A program made the position numbers and the translations under genes. Below, in pieces: positions 43,438 to 54,818 of a stretch of DNA of 64,000 nt (its first letter is position 1; each line of letters opens with the position of its first letter). Under the pieces are notes generated by a model. It was given only the letters and a program-made list of their open reading frames with translations. It did no database searches and was not told the DNA's origin. The stretch is from Bacteroidales bacterium (GTDB lineage Bacteria; Bacteroidota; Bacteroidia; Bacteroidales; P3): assembly GCA_017934545.1 (NCBI GenBank), contig JAGBJI010000007.1, positions 1-64,000 of the forward strand, given 5' to 3'.

Positions 43438-44436
43438 ATGCAGGAAACAAACTTAATAATATATAAATCGGAGAATAAAAATATCAGTGTTCAGGTACAG
43501 TATGAAGACGGTACTTTTTGGCTTACACAAAAACGTATGGCAGAATTGTACGATGTAGAATCTAACACTATAACATATCATCTGCAAGAAATTTATAAAA
43601 GCGGAGAATTACAACACGAAGCAACTACTCGAAAAATTAGAGTAGTTCAAAGGGAAGGTAACCGTGATGTTTCTCGCAATTTAGATTTTTATAATTTGGA
43701 TGCGATAATTGCTGTTGGTTACCGTGTTAATTCTTTTCAGGCAACGAAGTTCAGAATATGGGCAACACAAACGCTGAAAGAATATATTGTTAAAGGTTTT
43801 GTGTTAGATGATGAACGATTAAAGCAAGGCAAAGACTTTGGTAAGGATTATTTCCGAGAGTTATTAGAGCGTGTGCGTTCAATCCGTGCAAGCGAAAGAA
43901 GAATATGGCAACAGATTACTGACATATATGCCGAATGCAGTACGGATTATGACAAGAACTCCCCGACAACGAAGGATTTTTATGCAATGATTCAAAACAA
44001 GTTTCATTATGCAATAACAGGACAAACTGCAGCGGAAATTATCTATCATAATGCAGACCATACAAAAGAGAATATGGGTTTGACTACTTGGAAATATGCA
44101 CCTGACGGAAGAATACTAAAATCCGATGTAAGCATTGCAAAAAACTATTTGGACGAAAAACAAATCAGACGGTTGGAGCGAGCAGTAACAGGATATTTTG
44201 ATTATATTGAGGATTTGATTGAGAATGAGAATACATTTACAATGCAAGAGTTTGCAACAAGTGTCAATGAATTTCTTTCGTTCCGTAAATTCAAAATATT
44301 AAAAAATAAAGGCAGTGTTTCAAGACAACAATCCGTTGAGAAATCTGAACAAGAATACGATATATTTAATAAAACCCAAAAGATAGAATCGGATTTTGAC
44401 AAACAAATAAAACAGATTATAACAATTAAAAAATAA
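43438..44436 (+). CDS. RhuM family protein
   Basis: 332 residues matching RhuM of Salmonella pathogenicity island 3: an N-terminal Bro-N/KilA-like segment (VQVQYEDGTFWLTQKRMAELYDVESNTITYHL), the FYNLDAIIAVGYRVNS block, and an alpha-helical C-terminal half. Function is unknown; such proteins are often carried next to restriction systems and on islands. It lies 55 nt after the S gene, and thiC begins 7 nt after its stop, so thiC may now be cotranscribed with the island. Confidence 0.9.
   Translation: MQETNLIIYKSENKNISVQVQYEDGTFWLTQKRMAELYDVESNTITYHLQEIYKSGELQHEATTRKIRVVQREGNRDVSRNLDFYNLDAIIAVGYRVNSFQATKFRIWATQTLKEYIVKGFVLDDERLKQGKDFGKDYFRELLERVRSIRASERRIWQQITDIYAECSTDYDKNSPTTKDFYAMIQNKFHYAITGQTAAEIIYHNADHTKENMGLTTWKYAPDGRILKSDVSIAKNYLDEKQIRRLERAVTGYFDYIEDLIENENTFTMQEFATSVNEFLSFRKFKILKNKGSVSRQQSVEKSEQEYDIFNKTQKIESDFDKQIKQIITIKK

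Positions 44437-44440
44437 ATAA

Positions 44441-46120
<1,680 letters not shown>

Positions 46121-46151
46121 TTTTACGGTAACAGTTTTCGATACGTAAAGA

Positions 46152-46188
46152 AAGAAGAACTTGTGCAATTTTTGCACAAGTTCTTCTT
46152..46188. terminator. Bidirectional terminator between thiC and the zeta-like gene
   Basis: AAGAAGAACTTGTGCAA (46152-46168) and TTGCACAAGTTCTTCTT (46172-46188) form a perfect 17-bp stem with a 3-nt loop. It serves the convergent thiC and zeta-like genes and touches the latter's stop codon. Confidence 0.85.

Positions 46189-46786
46189 ATATTTCATAAA
46201 AACTATTTACTGCCCACAATGGCAAAGTTTTTATGTATTGTTTAAATAATCTTCCATTCACAAATCTAAATAATAATTTTGCATCTTCGTTATCGGTTGA
46301 ATTGTCGTATACATAAGTTCTGTCAGCAAATTTAGAAACGATAACACAGTTTGTAATAGATTTATAGTAGCGTGAAATTATTTTATCAATAGGAACCGTA
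46401 TGTCCGCCTTGCATAACTCTCTTTGCAATTCGCGAGGCATTTATTGAAGGGTTATCTGTTCCGACAACGAATAATCTAATGAAGAAATCCATATCTTTTG
46501 CATGCTTAATGAAGTTTACTTTTTCTTCTGTGGATAAAACAGTTTCAAAAATAAGGCTTTTATGTTCTTTTAAACAGTTTTCCCTTTGCTGCTCACAATA
46601 TTTTAATGCCTTTAGTATAGATTGTTCATTATTCCAATCTCCGAAAACTTCTTGTGCCACAATATCCGGGTTGATATACAAAGCATCTTCCATCCATTCG
46701 TGTTTTAATAGTTTGGATGTAACGGATGTTTTACCTGAACCATTAGGACCTGCAATTACAATAAGGACTGGTTTGCGTTTTTTCAT
46187..46786 (-). CDS. Zeta-toxin-like P-loop kinase
   Basis: 199 residues. The N-terminus carries Walker A IAGPNGSGKTSV followed by a PDIVAQEVF segment like the zeta toxin substrate loop; FETVLST and RVMQGGHTVP complete the family pattern. Zeta-type toxins phosphorylate UDP-GlcNAc and block wall synthesis. 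It ends in the bidirectional terminator and lies 3 nt after its small partner gene. Confidence 0.82.
   Translation of the reverse strand: MKKRKPVLIVIAGPNGSGKTSVTSKLLKHEWMEDALYINPDIVAQEVFGDWNNEQSILKALKYCEQQRENCLKEHKSLIFETVLSTEEKVNFIKHAKDMDFFIRLFVVGTDNPSINASRIAKRVMQGGHTVPIDKIISRYYKSITNCVIVSKFADRTYVYDNSTDNEDAKLLFRFVNGRLFKQYIKTLPLWAVNSFYEI

Positions 46787-46789
46787 ATA

Positions 46790-46975
46790 CTATAATGAGG
46801 CTGAATTTAGATTATTTAATGCAGTAGCAACCGACTGTCTTAACTTTGCATAATGTTCTTTAAGAGTTATTGCAGTTTTTTCCCTGACTTCCGTTCCGAC
46901 TTCGTGCATCAATTCATTCAGCATTTCATCCGTAGGTTCTTCTATTGATATTGTTTTTGTTGAATTGTCATTCAT
46790..46975 (-). CDS. Small antitoxin-like protein upstream of zeta-like gene
   Basis: 61 residues, helical and acidic at the start (ISIEEPTDEMLNELMHEVG). 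It precedes the zeta-like kinase by 3 nt and shares its promoter, in the antitoxin position. Not similar to epsilon antitoxin by eye; function inferred from order. Confidence 0.6.
   Translation of the reverse strand: MNDNSTKTISIEEPTDEMLNELMHEVGTEVREKTAITLKEHYAKLRQSVATALNNLNSASL

Positions 46976-46995
46976 TTTTCAAAAATTTTACTATG

Positions 46996-47003
46996 CAAAA
47001 GTA
46996..47003 (-). promoter_or_regulatory. Bacteroidetes promoter of the zeta-like module
   Basis: TACTTTTG (minus) with TTTG at 47023-47026, spacer 19 nt: full -33/-7 consensus, ~20 nt before the gene. Confidence 0.7.

Positions 47004-47135
47004 CATAATTATTTTATAATGACAAAGTTTTAAATCGGAAATAGTAATATGCGAAATCTGCATATTACTGTATGAATAAAAATACTCCGTCTGTATTAAG
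47101 CATCGGAGGGATGTATATAATAATATAATGTGCTG

Positions 47136-47651
47136 TTATTTTTGAATATCAATATCGGTATCTGCCGCAACGGTAACGGTTGTTGTATAACCTGCCTCCA
47201 TTTTTGCTTTTTCTCCTGTTACAAATAAAATCGGCCAACACACTAATACCCCGACAGGAACAACCCATGCAACTCTGCTGTCACCGTCAAAGTTCAAGGT
47301 CTTGCTTGATAACGGTACTCTTTCACCTGACGGCAATATAATGTAATTTAATTGTATTGAAAGTTTACCTTTTATTCCGAATATTTTACTTCTTTTTGCC
47401 TTCAGAACATTTCCTATTACCAATGAATTATACGGTATTGCCGTAACTCCGTTTACTTTTACTGCCGTCATAACTCTGAATTCAACATCTTCTCCTGTTT
47501 TTGTATGTATAGCACGCAATCCGTTCTCGGATGAAATTTGTATCGTAGTTCCGCCTTTTATTGTTACAGTGTTTACATCTTGTGCAAAAATACAATTACT
47601 TATAAATGCTAATAAAGTAATGACAAAAAAGGTTAAAGCATGTTTTACCAT
47136..47651 (-). CDS. Secreted or periplasmic protein of unknown function
   Basis: 171 residues. 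A signal peptide (HALTFFVITLLAFISNCIFAQD, cleavage near residue 24) is followed by a beta-rich domain with TIKGGTTIQI and VNGVTAIPYNSLVIGNV, then a hydrophobic stretch (VVPVGVLVCWPILFV) that may be a membrane segment. It resembles small Bacteroidetes outer-surface or TraB/LPS-type periplasmic proteins, but no family can be named. It stands behind copy A of the structured leader RNA, so it may share regulation with the BspA-like gene at 32684. Confidence 0.65.
   Translation of the reverse strand: MVKHALTFFVITLLAFISNCIFAQDVNTVTIKGGTTIQISSENGLRAIHTKTGEDVEFRVMTAVKVNGVTAIPYNSLVIGNVLKAKRSKIFGIKGKLSIQLNYIILPSGERVPLSSKTLNFDGDSRVAWVVPVGVLVCWPILFVTGEKAKMEAGYTTTVTVAADTDIDIQK

Positions 47652-47950
47652 AATTACTTCTTTTTTCCTTTGTGATTTCTTAAAGGAAAGGATATTCCTT
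47701 TATATCCTGTGTTTGTTAACAATAAAATAAAGCGTGAAATCACTATGTCTGTTATACCTCAGGTTGAGGTGCGTGAGAAATATTGTAAACCTTGACAACA
47801 AGATATAACGACAGCAGATAACACGCCTACACAGGCGTACGGCTAACTGCCGTGCTGAACTTGGTTGTCAGTTTCTCACGCTTTCAACCTGCAAGTTATA
47901 AAGCACAAACGCTTTCCGTTACAAATTTTTGTGTGATACGCACGTATCAC
47652..47950 (-). promoter_or_regulatory. Structured 5' leader RNA, copy A (unrecognised family)
   Basis: Read on the minus strand. P1: AGGTTGA-AA-GCGTGAGAAA (47872-47890) with TTTCTCACGC-ACC-TCAACCT (47761-47780), keeping the same AA and ACC bulges as copy B while six pairs change compensatorily. Inner stem: 47860-47871 with 47791-47802. Pseudoknot domain: GTGATTTC/GAAATCAC (47736-47743 with 47672-47679), hairpin GGATAT-AAAGGA-ATATCC (47690-47707), loop paired with TCCTTT (47682-47687). 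It ends 20 nt before the ATG. A perfect GTGATACG/CGTATCAC hairpin opens the leader. Confidence 0.75.

Positions 47951-47955
47951 CGGTG

Positions 47956-47963
47956 CAAAAGTA
47956..47963 (-). promoter_or_regulatory. Bacteroidetes -7 box for leader copy A
   Basis: TACTTTTG (minus) just upstream of the structured leader; a TTTG at 47988-47991 is slightly farther than usual. Confidence 0.6.

Positions 47964-48117
47964 CAAATAAATTTTGAATTGACAAGACAAACACTGCGAA
48001 AGAATGCGTTTATCGGCAATTGCGGTGCATATTCCGCAGTTATATGCTCTGTTTACGGACGGTTTTTCAATTCTTTTTTCTGCCGATACTTGTTTTAAAA
48101 TTGCCGAAACGCAGATT

Positions 48118-48234
48118 GTTTTTGCCGAAACGCACTTTAGTGTGAAAAATACCCCCTCTTTTTACTGGAAATACCGGGTATTTTTGCTCAAAATACCCCC
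48201 TCTTTTTGACAACGGTTTCGCATTTGGCAAAAAC
48118..48234. repeat. Dispersed intergenic element, ACCCCC-type core
   Basis: Arms GTTTTTGCC (48118-48126) and GGCAAAAAC (48226-48234), with CGAAAC/GTTTCG further in, enclose three units: AAATACCCCCTCTTTT, AAATACCGGGTATTTT and AAATACCCCCTCTTTT. Same family as 38391 and 54530. Confidence 0.75.

Positions 48235-48452
48235 ACAGTGCGTAAAGGCAATGAATTTTTTGCTTGCGGCAATACACAGATAAAGTAGTGAGGAAAATAA
48301 AACCGAACATTGTTCAATCAATATACGTTTTTGATTTTATGAAAAAAGCGTTTTTGGGGCTGCAAGCAATAAAAAGAGGTTCGGAAAATTAATTGAAATG
48401 AATGTTTTGATAATTTATTATCAAATACTTGTTGGATATTGATAATTTTTTG

Positions 48453-48460
48453 TATCTTTG
48453..48460 (+). promoter_or_regulatory. Bacteroidetes -7 box of higBA
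   Basis: TATCTTTG followed by CAAAC, 20 nt before the toxin-like gene; a TTG about 19 nt upstream could be the -33 element. Confidence 0.65.

Positions 48461-48480
48461 CAAACTGACAGTGCATAACT

Positions 48481-48807
48481 ATGATTATAATATTTAAAGA
48501 TAAGGATTTGCAGCAACTGATAGAAACAGGCAAAAGTAAAAAGTACAAAGCTATTGCCAAGGATAAAAAACTTGTACAGCAATTAGCGGATACTTACAAT
48601 GCTATGGCGGAGGCTGAAAACATAAACGTAATGGCTAAAATCAGTTTTTTGCATTATGAAAAATTAAAACATTCGTACAGCGGCAAGAGTTCGGTGCGTC
48701 CGTTCGGTAAAAGAAGAGTTGAAAGACTTATTTTTACGGAAAACGACAACAAAATAGAGATAACAATATTGGAAATGGAGGATAATCATTATGGAAACAA
48801 AAAATAA
48481..48807 (+). CDS. HigB-like toxin (RelE/ParE fold)
   Basis: 108 residues. The start IIIFKDKDLQQLIETG and the C-terminal RVERLIFTENDNKIEITILEMEDNHYG match HigB-like ribosome-dependent mRNA interferases. 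It precedes its HigA antitoxin and overlaps it by 17 nt; toxin-first order is typical of higBA. Confidence 0.82.
   Translation: MIIIFKDKDLQQLIETGKSKKYKAIAKDKKLVQQLADTYNAMAEAENINVMAKISFLHYEKLKHSYSGKSSVRPFGKRRVERLIFTENDNKIEITILEMEDNHYGNKK

Positions 48808-49210
48808 GAGAATAATTCCCGTGACGGCAACACACCCGGGCAGAATTTTAAAAAGAGAATTGGAAGAAAGAGGGATAACACAAAAAGATTTTGCACGGCA
48901 AATAGGTCTGTATGCTTCTAATTTGAATGACATAATAAAGGGAAAACGCAATATAAACGAAGCGTTGGCACAGAAATTAGAAGAGGCTTTGGGTATAGAT
49001 GCGTCGTTTTGGACAGGATTGCAACGGAGATATTTTGAAGACACTGAACTTATTGAACAACGCCAACAACAAAGCACAACCGCAAAAACAAAAGACACAT
49101 CACTGTTGGCGGAACTTATACAGATGAGGGAAGAAAGTGCCAGAATAACTGCCCGTTTGGACATCCTTATTGCACGGCAACAGCACCCTGCAACAGCATT
49201 GCAACGGTAG
48791..49210 (+). 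CDS. HigA-type antitoxin with XRE helix-turn-helix
   Basis: 139 residues. THPGRILKRELEERGITQKDFARQIGLYASNLNDIIKGKRNI is the HigA-specific HTH block beginning with the conserved THPG. A C-terminal extension (~75-139) is Gln/Thr-rich and longer than usual. It neutralises the HigB-like toxin and represses the operon. Overlap with the toxin indicates coupling. Confidence 0.9.
   Translation: METKNKRIIPVTATHPGRILKRELEERGITQKDFARQIGLYASNLNDIIKGKRNINEALAQKLEEALGIDASFWTGLQRRYFEDTELIEQRQQQSTTAKTKDTSLLAELIQMREESARITARLDILIARQQHPATALQR

Positions 49211-49535
49211 ATTACGTTGTTTTGACAGTCTTAAATCAGGCGTTGTAACCTTTGCCACGCCGACCCAGAAACAAGATACATATGTTTTTTGTTTTTGTGT
49301 TCTGAAAGTAATATATAAAAATGTCCGTCGGGGCGGGGAGAAGGTGGAAAAGACGGTTGCAAGGTTGTGGGTTAAAGGTGCGATTAATTGGTGAAATTGT
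49401 ATTGAAAATACTTTTAATTGTCGTAATTTTGCATTTCAAAGACTACTATCAACCATAAACCATTGCTGATTGCGGCTGATAATACATCTGAATTTGAATA
49501 AATTTGTGCTTAAAAGTAAAAACAAAACAACAACT
49211..49535. other. Intergenic region before thiH
   Basis: Contains a -7 box (49424-49431, TAATTTTG) for thiH. I see no TPP riboswitch here and nothing else supportable. Confidence 0.45.
49424..49431 (+). promoter_or_regulatory. Bacteroidetes -7 box for thiH
   Basis: TAATTTTG followed by CAT; leader of ~105 nt to the ATG. Confidence 0.55.

Positions 49536-50645
49536 ATGGAATTTTATGATACGATAAAGGATTTGGTATGGGAAGAAGTCACAAAGAGTGTTTATGAAAA
49601 AACCGATGTAGACGTCAGAAAGGCGTTAAGCAAGGAAAGTCTTACGGTTGAAGATTTTAAGGCGTTGATTTCGCCTGCCGCAGAGAAATATTTGGAACAG
49701 ATGGCGGTGATGTCGCGGCGTATAACGCAAAAACGCTTCGGCAAGGTTATGCAGTTCTATATTCCGATGTATCTTTCCAACGAGTGCAGCAACCATTGCA
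49801 TTTACTGCGGATTTAATCACAACAACGACATTGCACGCAAGACTTTGACAGATGAAGAAATCCTTGAGGAAATCAAAGTAATAAAGTCAATGGGTTATGA
49901 CAATGTTTTGTTGCTTACGGGAGAGTTTCCGCGTTTAGTGGGAGCGGATTATATAGAACATGCGATAAAACTTTGCCGTGAACATTTTTCAGCCGTTAAT
50001 TTGGAAGTTTATCCTATGAAAACCGAAGAATACAAACGTATGGCGGCGGCAGGGTGCAATTCGGTCTATATCTACCAAGAAACATTCAACGAAAAACGTT
50101 ACAAGGTCTATCACCCGAAGGGTATGAAGAGCAATTACCGTTGGCGTTTAGGTACTCCCGAGCGTGTGGCACAGGCAGGAATGCACCGCGTGGGCATGGG
50201 AGCGTTGATAGGTTTGGAAGAATGGCGTACGGAAATGGTTTATTTGGCTATGCACTTGCGGTTTATGACCAAGAACTATTGGCAGACCAAGTACAGTTTG
50301 TCGTTTCCGCGTATGCGTCCCGCAGCTGGCGGCTACCAACCTAATTTCCTTATGAGCGAAAAGCAGTTTGCCCAGGCTCTGTGGGCGTTCCGTATCTTTG
50401 ATAACGACATTGAAATCAGTATGTCCACAAGGGAAACGCGTAATATGCGTGACCATTTTATTACTTTGGGCGTTACCTCCGTCAGTGCGGGTTCGCACAC
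50501 CGACCCGGGAGGATATGCACACCCCGACACCGAGTTGGAACAGTTTCATATCAACGACGACCGCGACGTAAAGGCAATGGAAGCAATGGTAAGACGTCAG
50601 GGTTACGACGTTATATATAAAGATTGGGACAGGGGACTTAATTAA
49536..50645 (+). CDS. thiH: 2-iminoacetate synthase (tyrosine lyase)
   Basis: 369 residues from ATG 49536; the frame is open further up (TTG 49470) but family alignment favours MEFYDTIKDLVWEEV. Radical-SAM enzyme that splits tyrosine to dehydroglycine for thiazole formation by ThiG. The C-x3-C-x2-C cluster is NECSNHCIYCGF; GEFPRLVG, EVYPMKTEEY and VSAGSHTDPGGY are family blocks. It normally sits beside thiC/thiG; here it is 3.4 kb after thiC behind two toxin-antitoxin modules and its own promoter. Confidence 0.94.
   Translation: MEFYDTIKDLVWEEVTKSVYEKTDVDVRKALSKESLTVEDFKALISPAAEKYLEQMAVMSRRITQKRFGKVMQFYIPMYLSNECSNHCIYCGFNHNNDIARKTLTDEEILEEIKVIKSMGYDNVLLLTGEFPRLVGADYIEHAIKLCREHFSAVNLEVYPMKTEEYKRMAAAGCNSVYIYQETFNEKRYKVYHPKGMKSNYRWRLGTPERVAQAGMHRVGMGALIGLEEWRTEMVYLAMHLRFMTKNYWQTKYSLSFPRMRPAAGGYQPNFLMSEKQFAQALWAFRIFDNDIEISMSTRETRNMRDHFITLGVTSVSAGSHTDPGGYAHPDTELEQFHINDDRDVKAMEAMVRRQGYDVIYKDWDRGLN

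Positions 50646-50715
50646 AAAACAGCAAACACTTCTTTTATTCAAGTACGGCAAGGCATTAAAAAATTGTTTT
50701 GCGTAATGAAAAATA

Positions 50716-50797
50716 AAAAACATATGTTTTTGAAAAGAAAAACATATGTTTTTTGATTAAAATTCATATGTTTTTTTATAAAAATACATATGTTTTT
50716..50797. repeat. Dispersed intergenic element, CATATG-type core
   Basis: Four CATATG units with A/T flanks, nearly identical to the core at 24596-24680 and in the same orientation. The outer arms are less clear here than in other copies. Confidence 0.7.

Positions 50798-50881
50798 TCA
50801 AAATGAATTCAGAAAAGAATGTTTTGTATTGAAAAAGAAGAATTTTTTACAATAATATTGTCCCATCTTGTAAATATTTTA

Positions 50882-50889
50882 TAATTTTG
50882..50889 (+). promoter_or_regulatory. Bacteroidetes -7 box for the FKBP gene
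   Basis: TAATTTTG followed by CCG, ~35 nt before the start codon. Confidence 0.6.

Positions 50890-50923
50890 CCGACTGTTAA
50901 AACAAAGAGATAAACAAAAGGAA

Positions 50924-51676
50924 ATGAAAAGAATTTGTATGATTGCAGTTGCATCGGCGGTGTTGGGAATGCTTGTGCTGTCGTGCGGAAGAAAACAATC
51001 GGATGTAAGTATTAAGGACTTGAAAGACCTTAAAGATTCGGCGTCGTATGCGTACGGATATTTGAGCGGATTGCAAGCCAAAGAACAAGGCAATGTTGAG
51101 TTGAATGCAGAAATTTTTGCACGGGCATTTCAACAGGGTTACGCCCAAGACTCAACGGCGGTATTTACGCAGGACCAAAGCATGAACATACTTGAAAAAT
51201 ATTCCCGTTCGCAGCAACAGCAGCAATATCAAAATGCAGTAAGCAAAGCCAAACCCAATATTGAGGCTGCGGAAAAGTTTTTGGCGGATAACAAAACCAA
51301 ACAAGGAGTGAAAACAACGGCGAGCGGATTGCAGTACAAGGTTGAAAAACAAGGCAAAGGCGTGTTTCCGCGTTCGGGTCACGGCGACAGAATACGGTTT
51401 TTGTATTCTTTGAACGTTTTGGATAAAGACGGAAAACAGCACAAAGTACATTCCGATTTTGACAAGCCTGACACGCGTCCGCAATTGATGGGAGTGGACA
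51501 ATTTTATTCCGGGTTTTGTTGAAGCGGTGCAGATGATGAACGCCGGCAGCAGATACACCATTTGGATACATCCCGATATGGGTTACGGCATGCAGGATTC
51601 GCCCGACATACCTGCGGGAAGTCTTTTGATATTTGATATAGAAGTAAATGACGTTTTGCAGGGTGAAGACAGGTAA
50924..51676 (+). CDS. FKBP-type peptidyl-prolyl isomerase lipoprotein
   Basis: 250 residues. A lipoprotein signal ends in MLVLSC (Cys ~21). An N-terminal helical dimerisation-like domain (~30-125, EYS/Q-rich) precedes an FKBP domain with VGVDNFIPGFVEAVQMMNAGSRYTIWIHPDMGYG and IPAGSLLIFDIEV. FKBP lipoproteins in this phylum act as periplasmic folding factors. Some active-site aromatic residues are replaced, so catalytic strength is uncertain. Its own promoter lies upstream; rpsO follows. Confidence 0.88.
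   Translation: MKRICMIAVASAVLGMLVLSCGRKQSDVSIKDLKDLKDSASYAYGYLSGLQAKEQGNVELNAEIFARAFQQGYAQDSTAVFTQDQSMNILEKYSRSQQQQQYQNAVSKAKPNIEAAEKFLADNKTKQGVKTTASGLQYKVEKQGKGVFPRSGHGDRIRFLYSLNVLDKDGKQHKVHSDFDKPDTRPQLMGVDNFIPGFVEAVQMMNAGSRYTIWIHPDMGYGMQDSPDIPAGSLLIFDIEVNDVLQGEDR

Positions 51677-51722
51677 ATGAAAATAAAATGCAATATTTCT
51701 TTGTCAGTTTTGGGAAAATTGC

Positions 51723-51730
51723 TAACTTTG
51723..51730 (+). promoter_or_regulatory. Bacteroidetes promoter of rpsO
   Basis: TAACTTTG with TTTG at 51700-51703, spacer 19 nt: a full consensus promoter. Confidence 0.75.

Positions 51731-51783
51731 CAACTTGAAACATTATAGAGGATAAAATAAGTTTAAGAAAAATTAAAAACAAA

Positions 51784-52053
51784 ATGTATTTAACAAGCGA
51801 GAAAAAGAAGGAAATTTTCGGTAAGTTCGGTAAAAACGAGCAGGATACCGGTTCGGCAGAAGGACAGATAGCATTGTTCACGTTTCGCATTCAGCACTTA
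51901 ACTGAATATTCCAAGCAGCACAAGAACGATAACTTTACCAAACGTGCATTGGTCGGTCTTGTGGGCAAAAGAAGACGTATGTTGGACTATCTGAAAAAGA
52001 AAGACATCAATCGTTACCGTGAAATAGTAAAAGCATTGGGTCTTAGAAAATAA
51784..52053 (+). CDS. rpsO: 30S ribosomal protein S15
   Basis: 89 residues, the usual length. Binds 16S rRNA and nucleates the platform. GSAEGQIALFTFRI, LTEYSKQHKND, and LVGKRRRMLDYLKKKDINRYREI are conserved. It ends at a strong terminator before pnp, a common rpsO-pnp order. Confidence 0.97.
   Translation: MYLTSEKKKEIFGKFGKNEQDTGSAEGQIALFTFRIQHLTEYSKQHKNDNFTKRALVGLVGKRRRMLDYLKKKDINRYREIVKALGLRK

Positions 52054-52101
52054 AACAAAGATACTTTGTTTGTTTTACAAATCAAATAGCAGAAAAACGT
52101 T

Positions 52102-52137
52102 AAGGCAATCAACAATAACAAAGATTGCCTTTTTTTG
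52102..52137 (+). terminator. Rho-independent terminator after rpsO
   Basis: AAGGCAATC (52102-52110) pairs with GATTGCCTT (52123-52131), followed by seven Ts. Confidence 0.85.

Positions 52138-52242
52138 TATTGTTTTTATATTTTATGTTAAAAGAAAAGAGTCAGATGGTTTAGTATTCAGAGTGTATCC
52201 TTTTTCAGGCTCTTTATGGATAAGATGAAAAATTATTAAAAG

Positions 52243-54510
52243 ATGATTGGATTTAAAAAGGTCTTCTCATTAGCAGACGGAAGACAGATTGAAATTGAAA
52301 CGGGCAAACTTGCAAAGCAAGCTGACGGCTCGGCAGTGGTTAGAATGGGCGATACGATGATACTTGCAACTGTTTGTGCAAAGAAAGAAGCAGGTGCAGA
52401 CGTAGACTTTATGCCTTTAAGCGTGGATTACCAGGAAAAATATGCCGCAACGGGAAAATTTCCGGGCGGTTTCTTTAAACGGGAAGCCCGTCCGAGTGAA
52501 TACGAGATACTTATAGCACGTTTGGTTGACAGAGCGTTAAGACCGCTCTTCCCTTCAAACTACCATGCAGAAGTTCAGGTTCAGATAACTTTGATTTCCG
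52601 GTGACAGACAAAACCCGCCTGATGCATTGGCTGCACTTGCCGCTTCGGCAGCATTGGCATGCAGCGACATACCTTTTGAAGGTCCTGTAAGCGAATGCCG
52701 CGTTGCAAGAATAAACGGTGAGTTTGTTATCAACCCTGACTATTTGCAGCAGGAAGAAGCCGATTTGGATTTGATTGTAGCCGCAACCAAGGACAATATA
52801 ATGATGGTTGAAGGCGAAATGAAAGAGGTAAGCGAAGAGGTAATGCTCAATGCGTTGAAAGCAGCTCACGAAAGCATTAAGTTGCATTGTGCTGCATTGG
52901 AAGAATTGACCGCAATGACGGGCAAAACCGTAAAACGTGAATATTGCCATGAAGAAGACGATGAGCAGATTAAGCAACAGATGACGGACGCTTGCTATCA
53001 AAAATGTTATGATTTGGCAAAACAAGGCATTAAATCCAAGCAGGAACGCGGCGAAAAGTTTGATGCCGTTTATGAAGAGTTTCTTTCAACGTTGGACGAA
53101 GAGTATATAGAAGAACACAAAGTGATGTTGAACCGTTACTTCCACGATATACACAAAGAGGCAATGCGTGACATGGTGTTGAACGAAAGAGTTCGTTTGG
53201 ACGGAAGGCAGTTGGAGGAAATACGTCCTATTTGGACAGAAATAGATTATCTGCCTTCGGCTCACGGTTCTGCAATCTTTACCCGCGGAGAAACGCAATC
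53301 TTTGTCTACATGTACGTTAGGAACCAAACTTGACGAACAAACCATAGACGGAGCTATGATTGAGGGAAGCAACAGGTTCATCTTGCATTACAATTTCCCG
53401 GGTTTTGCAACGGGCGAAGTGAAAGGCAACAAGTCAACGTCAAGAAGGGAAATCGGACACGGCAACTTGGCAATGCGTGCATTGAAACAAGTGCTTCCTA
53501 ATGAAGAAGACTGTCCTTACACTATACGTGTGGTGAGCGATATATTGGAATCCAACGGTTCATCATCAATGGCTACCGTTTGTGCGGGTTGTTTGGCGTT
53601 GATGGATGCAGGAGTTCAAATCAGCAAACCTGTATCTGGTATTGCTATGGGCTTGATAGAGAAAAACGGAAAGTGGGCTGTGTTGTCCGATATATTGGGC
53701 GACGAAGACCATTTGGGAGATATGGACTTCAAAGTGTGCGGTACACGTGACGGTATCACTGCCTGCCAGATGGACATCAAATGCGACGGACTTTCGTACG
53801 AAATTCTTGCACAGGCATTGGCACAGGCAAAACGCGGACGTGAACATATATTGAACATAATCACCGATACTATTGCAGCTCCGAGGGAAGATTACAAACC
53901 TCATGTGCCTCGTATCATTTCCATGTTGATACCTAAAGAATTTATAGGTGCCGTTATAGGACCGCAGGGTAAGAACATACAGGAAATACAAAAGGATACG
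54001 GACACGGTGATAGTCATTGAAGAAAAAGGGGAATACGGAGTATGCGAAATATCTTCAGCAAATAAAGAAGGCATTGAGCGTGCGGCTGCAAGAATCAAAG
54101 CCATTACCACCGTTCCTGAGGTTGGTGAAGTGTACGACGCTACGGTTAAATCCATTATGCCTTACGGAGCGTTTGTTGAATTTCTTCCGGGCAAAGAGGG
54201 ATTGTTGCATGTGACCGAAATAGATTGGAAACGCATAGAAAAAGTTGAGGACGTATTGAAAGAAGGTGACGAGATACGTGTCAAACTTATAGGAATAGAC
54301 AAACAAAGCGGCAAGTTCAAACTTTCGCACCGAGTTTTGATTCCTAAACCTGAGGGATATGTTGACACCAATCCTAAAGGCAACAGACCGCAACGCTCGA
54401 ATACACCGAAAAATGACAAAGGCCGCAACAACCAACCGCGGCACAACAATTCCAACGGTGAATCGGCACACACGGATAATATAAACATAAGACGCGAAAG
54501 CCGCTTTTAG
52243..54510 (+). CDS. pnp: Polynucleotide phosphorylase
   Basis: 755 residues. 3'-5' phosphorolytic RNase of the degradosome. Two RNase PH domains (~1-230, 325-560) flank a helical linker; [17 protein letters not shown] and [17 protein letters not shown] mark the catalytic parts. 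A KH domain has [11 protein letters not shown] (GxxG), then an S1 domain ~620-700, and a basic, Asn/Arg-rich tail. It follows rpsO after a terminator with a 190-bp gap. Confidence 0.97.

Positions 54511-54529
54511 CAAAGCCAAACGGCAATAG

Positions 54530-54646
54530 GTTTTTGCCAAAAGCCAAAAGGCGTTAAAAAATACCCCCTTTTTTGTATGAAAAAAGGGGGTATTTTGTAT
54601 GAAAAAAGGGGGTATTTTTATTAATGAAACGACGTTTGGCAAAAAC
54530..54646. repeat. Dispersed intergenic element, ACCCCC-type core
   Basis: Arms GTTTTTGCCAAA (54530-54541) and TTTGGCAAAAAC (54635-54646), perfect 12 bp. Inside, the first unit AAAATACCCCCTTTTTT can pair fully with the next, AAAAAAGGGGGTATTTT, across a 5-nt loop; a third unit repeats the latter. It is a strong hairpin between convergent pnp and folD. 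Confidence 0.8.

Positions 54647-54699
54647 GTTTTTGCATAAAGCAAATTTGTTTTCAAAACAGGCAGCGGTGCAATGGCAAA

Positions 54700-54743
54700 T
54701 AAAAAATAAATACCTGTGTTTTACGGTTGTAAACACAGGTATT
54700..54743 (-). terminator. Terminator of folD
   Basis: AATACCTGTGTTT (54709-54721) pairs with AAACACAGGTATT (54731-54743); on the minus strand a T-rich run follows. Confidence 0.7.

Positions 54744-54818
54744 GTTGTCTTTGGTTTTAAGTATTATCAGGCGGTATTGCCGCAGTATAATTTTGTTTTT
54801 TGAAATTTCAACCGTTTA

Larger units (their letters stand above)
47964..48480. other. Intergenic region with a dispersed element
   Basis: Contains the element at 48118-48234 and the higBA promoter. The 48235-48430 portion shows no feature I can name; an open frame across the element is low complexity and rejected. 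Confidence 0.45.

Noticed and set aside
48004..48288. 94-codon open frame
   Set aside because: It runs through the dispersed element at 48118-48234 with a low-complexity Phe/Lys-rich product.
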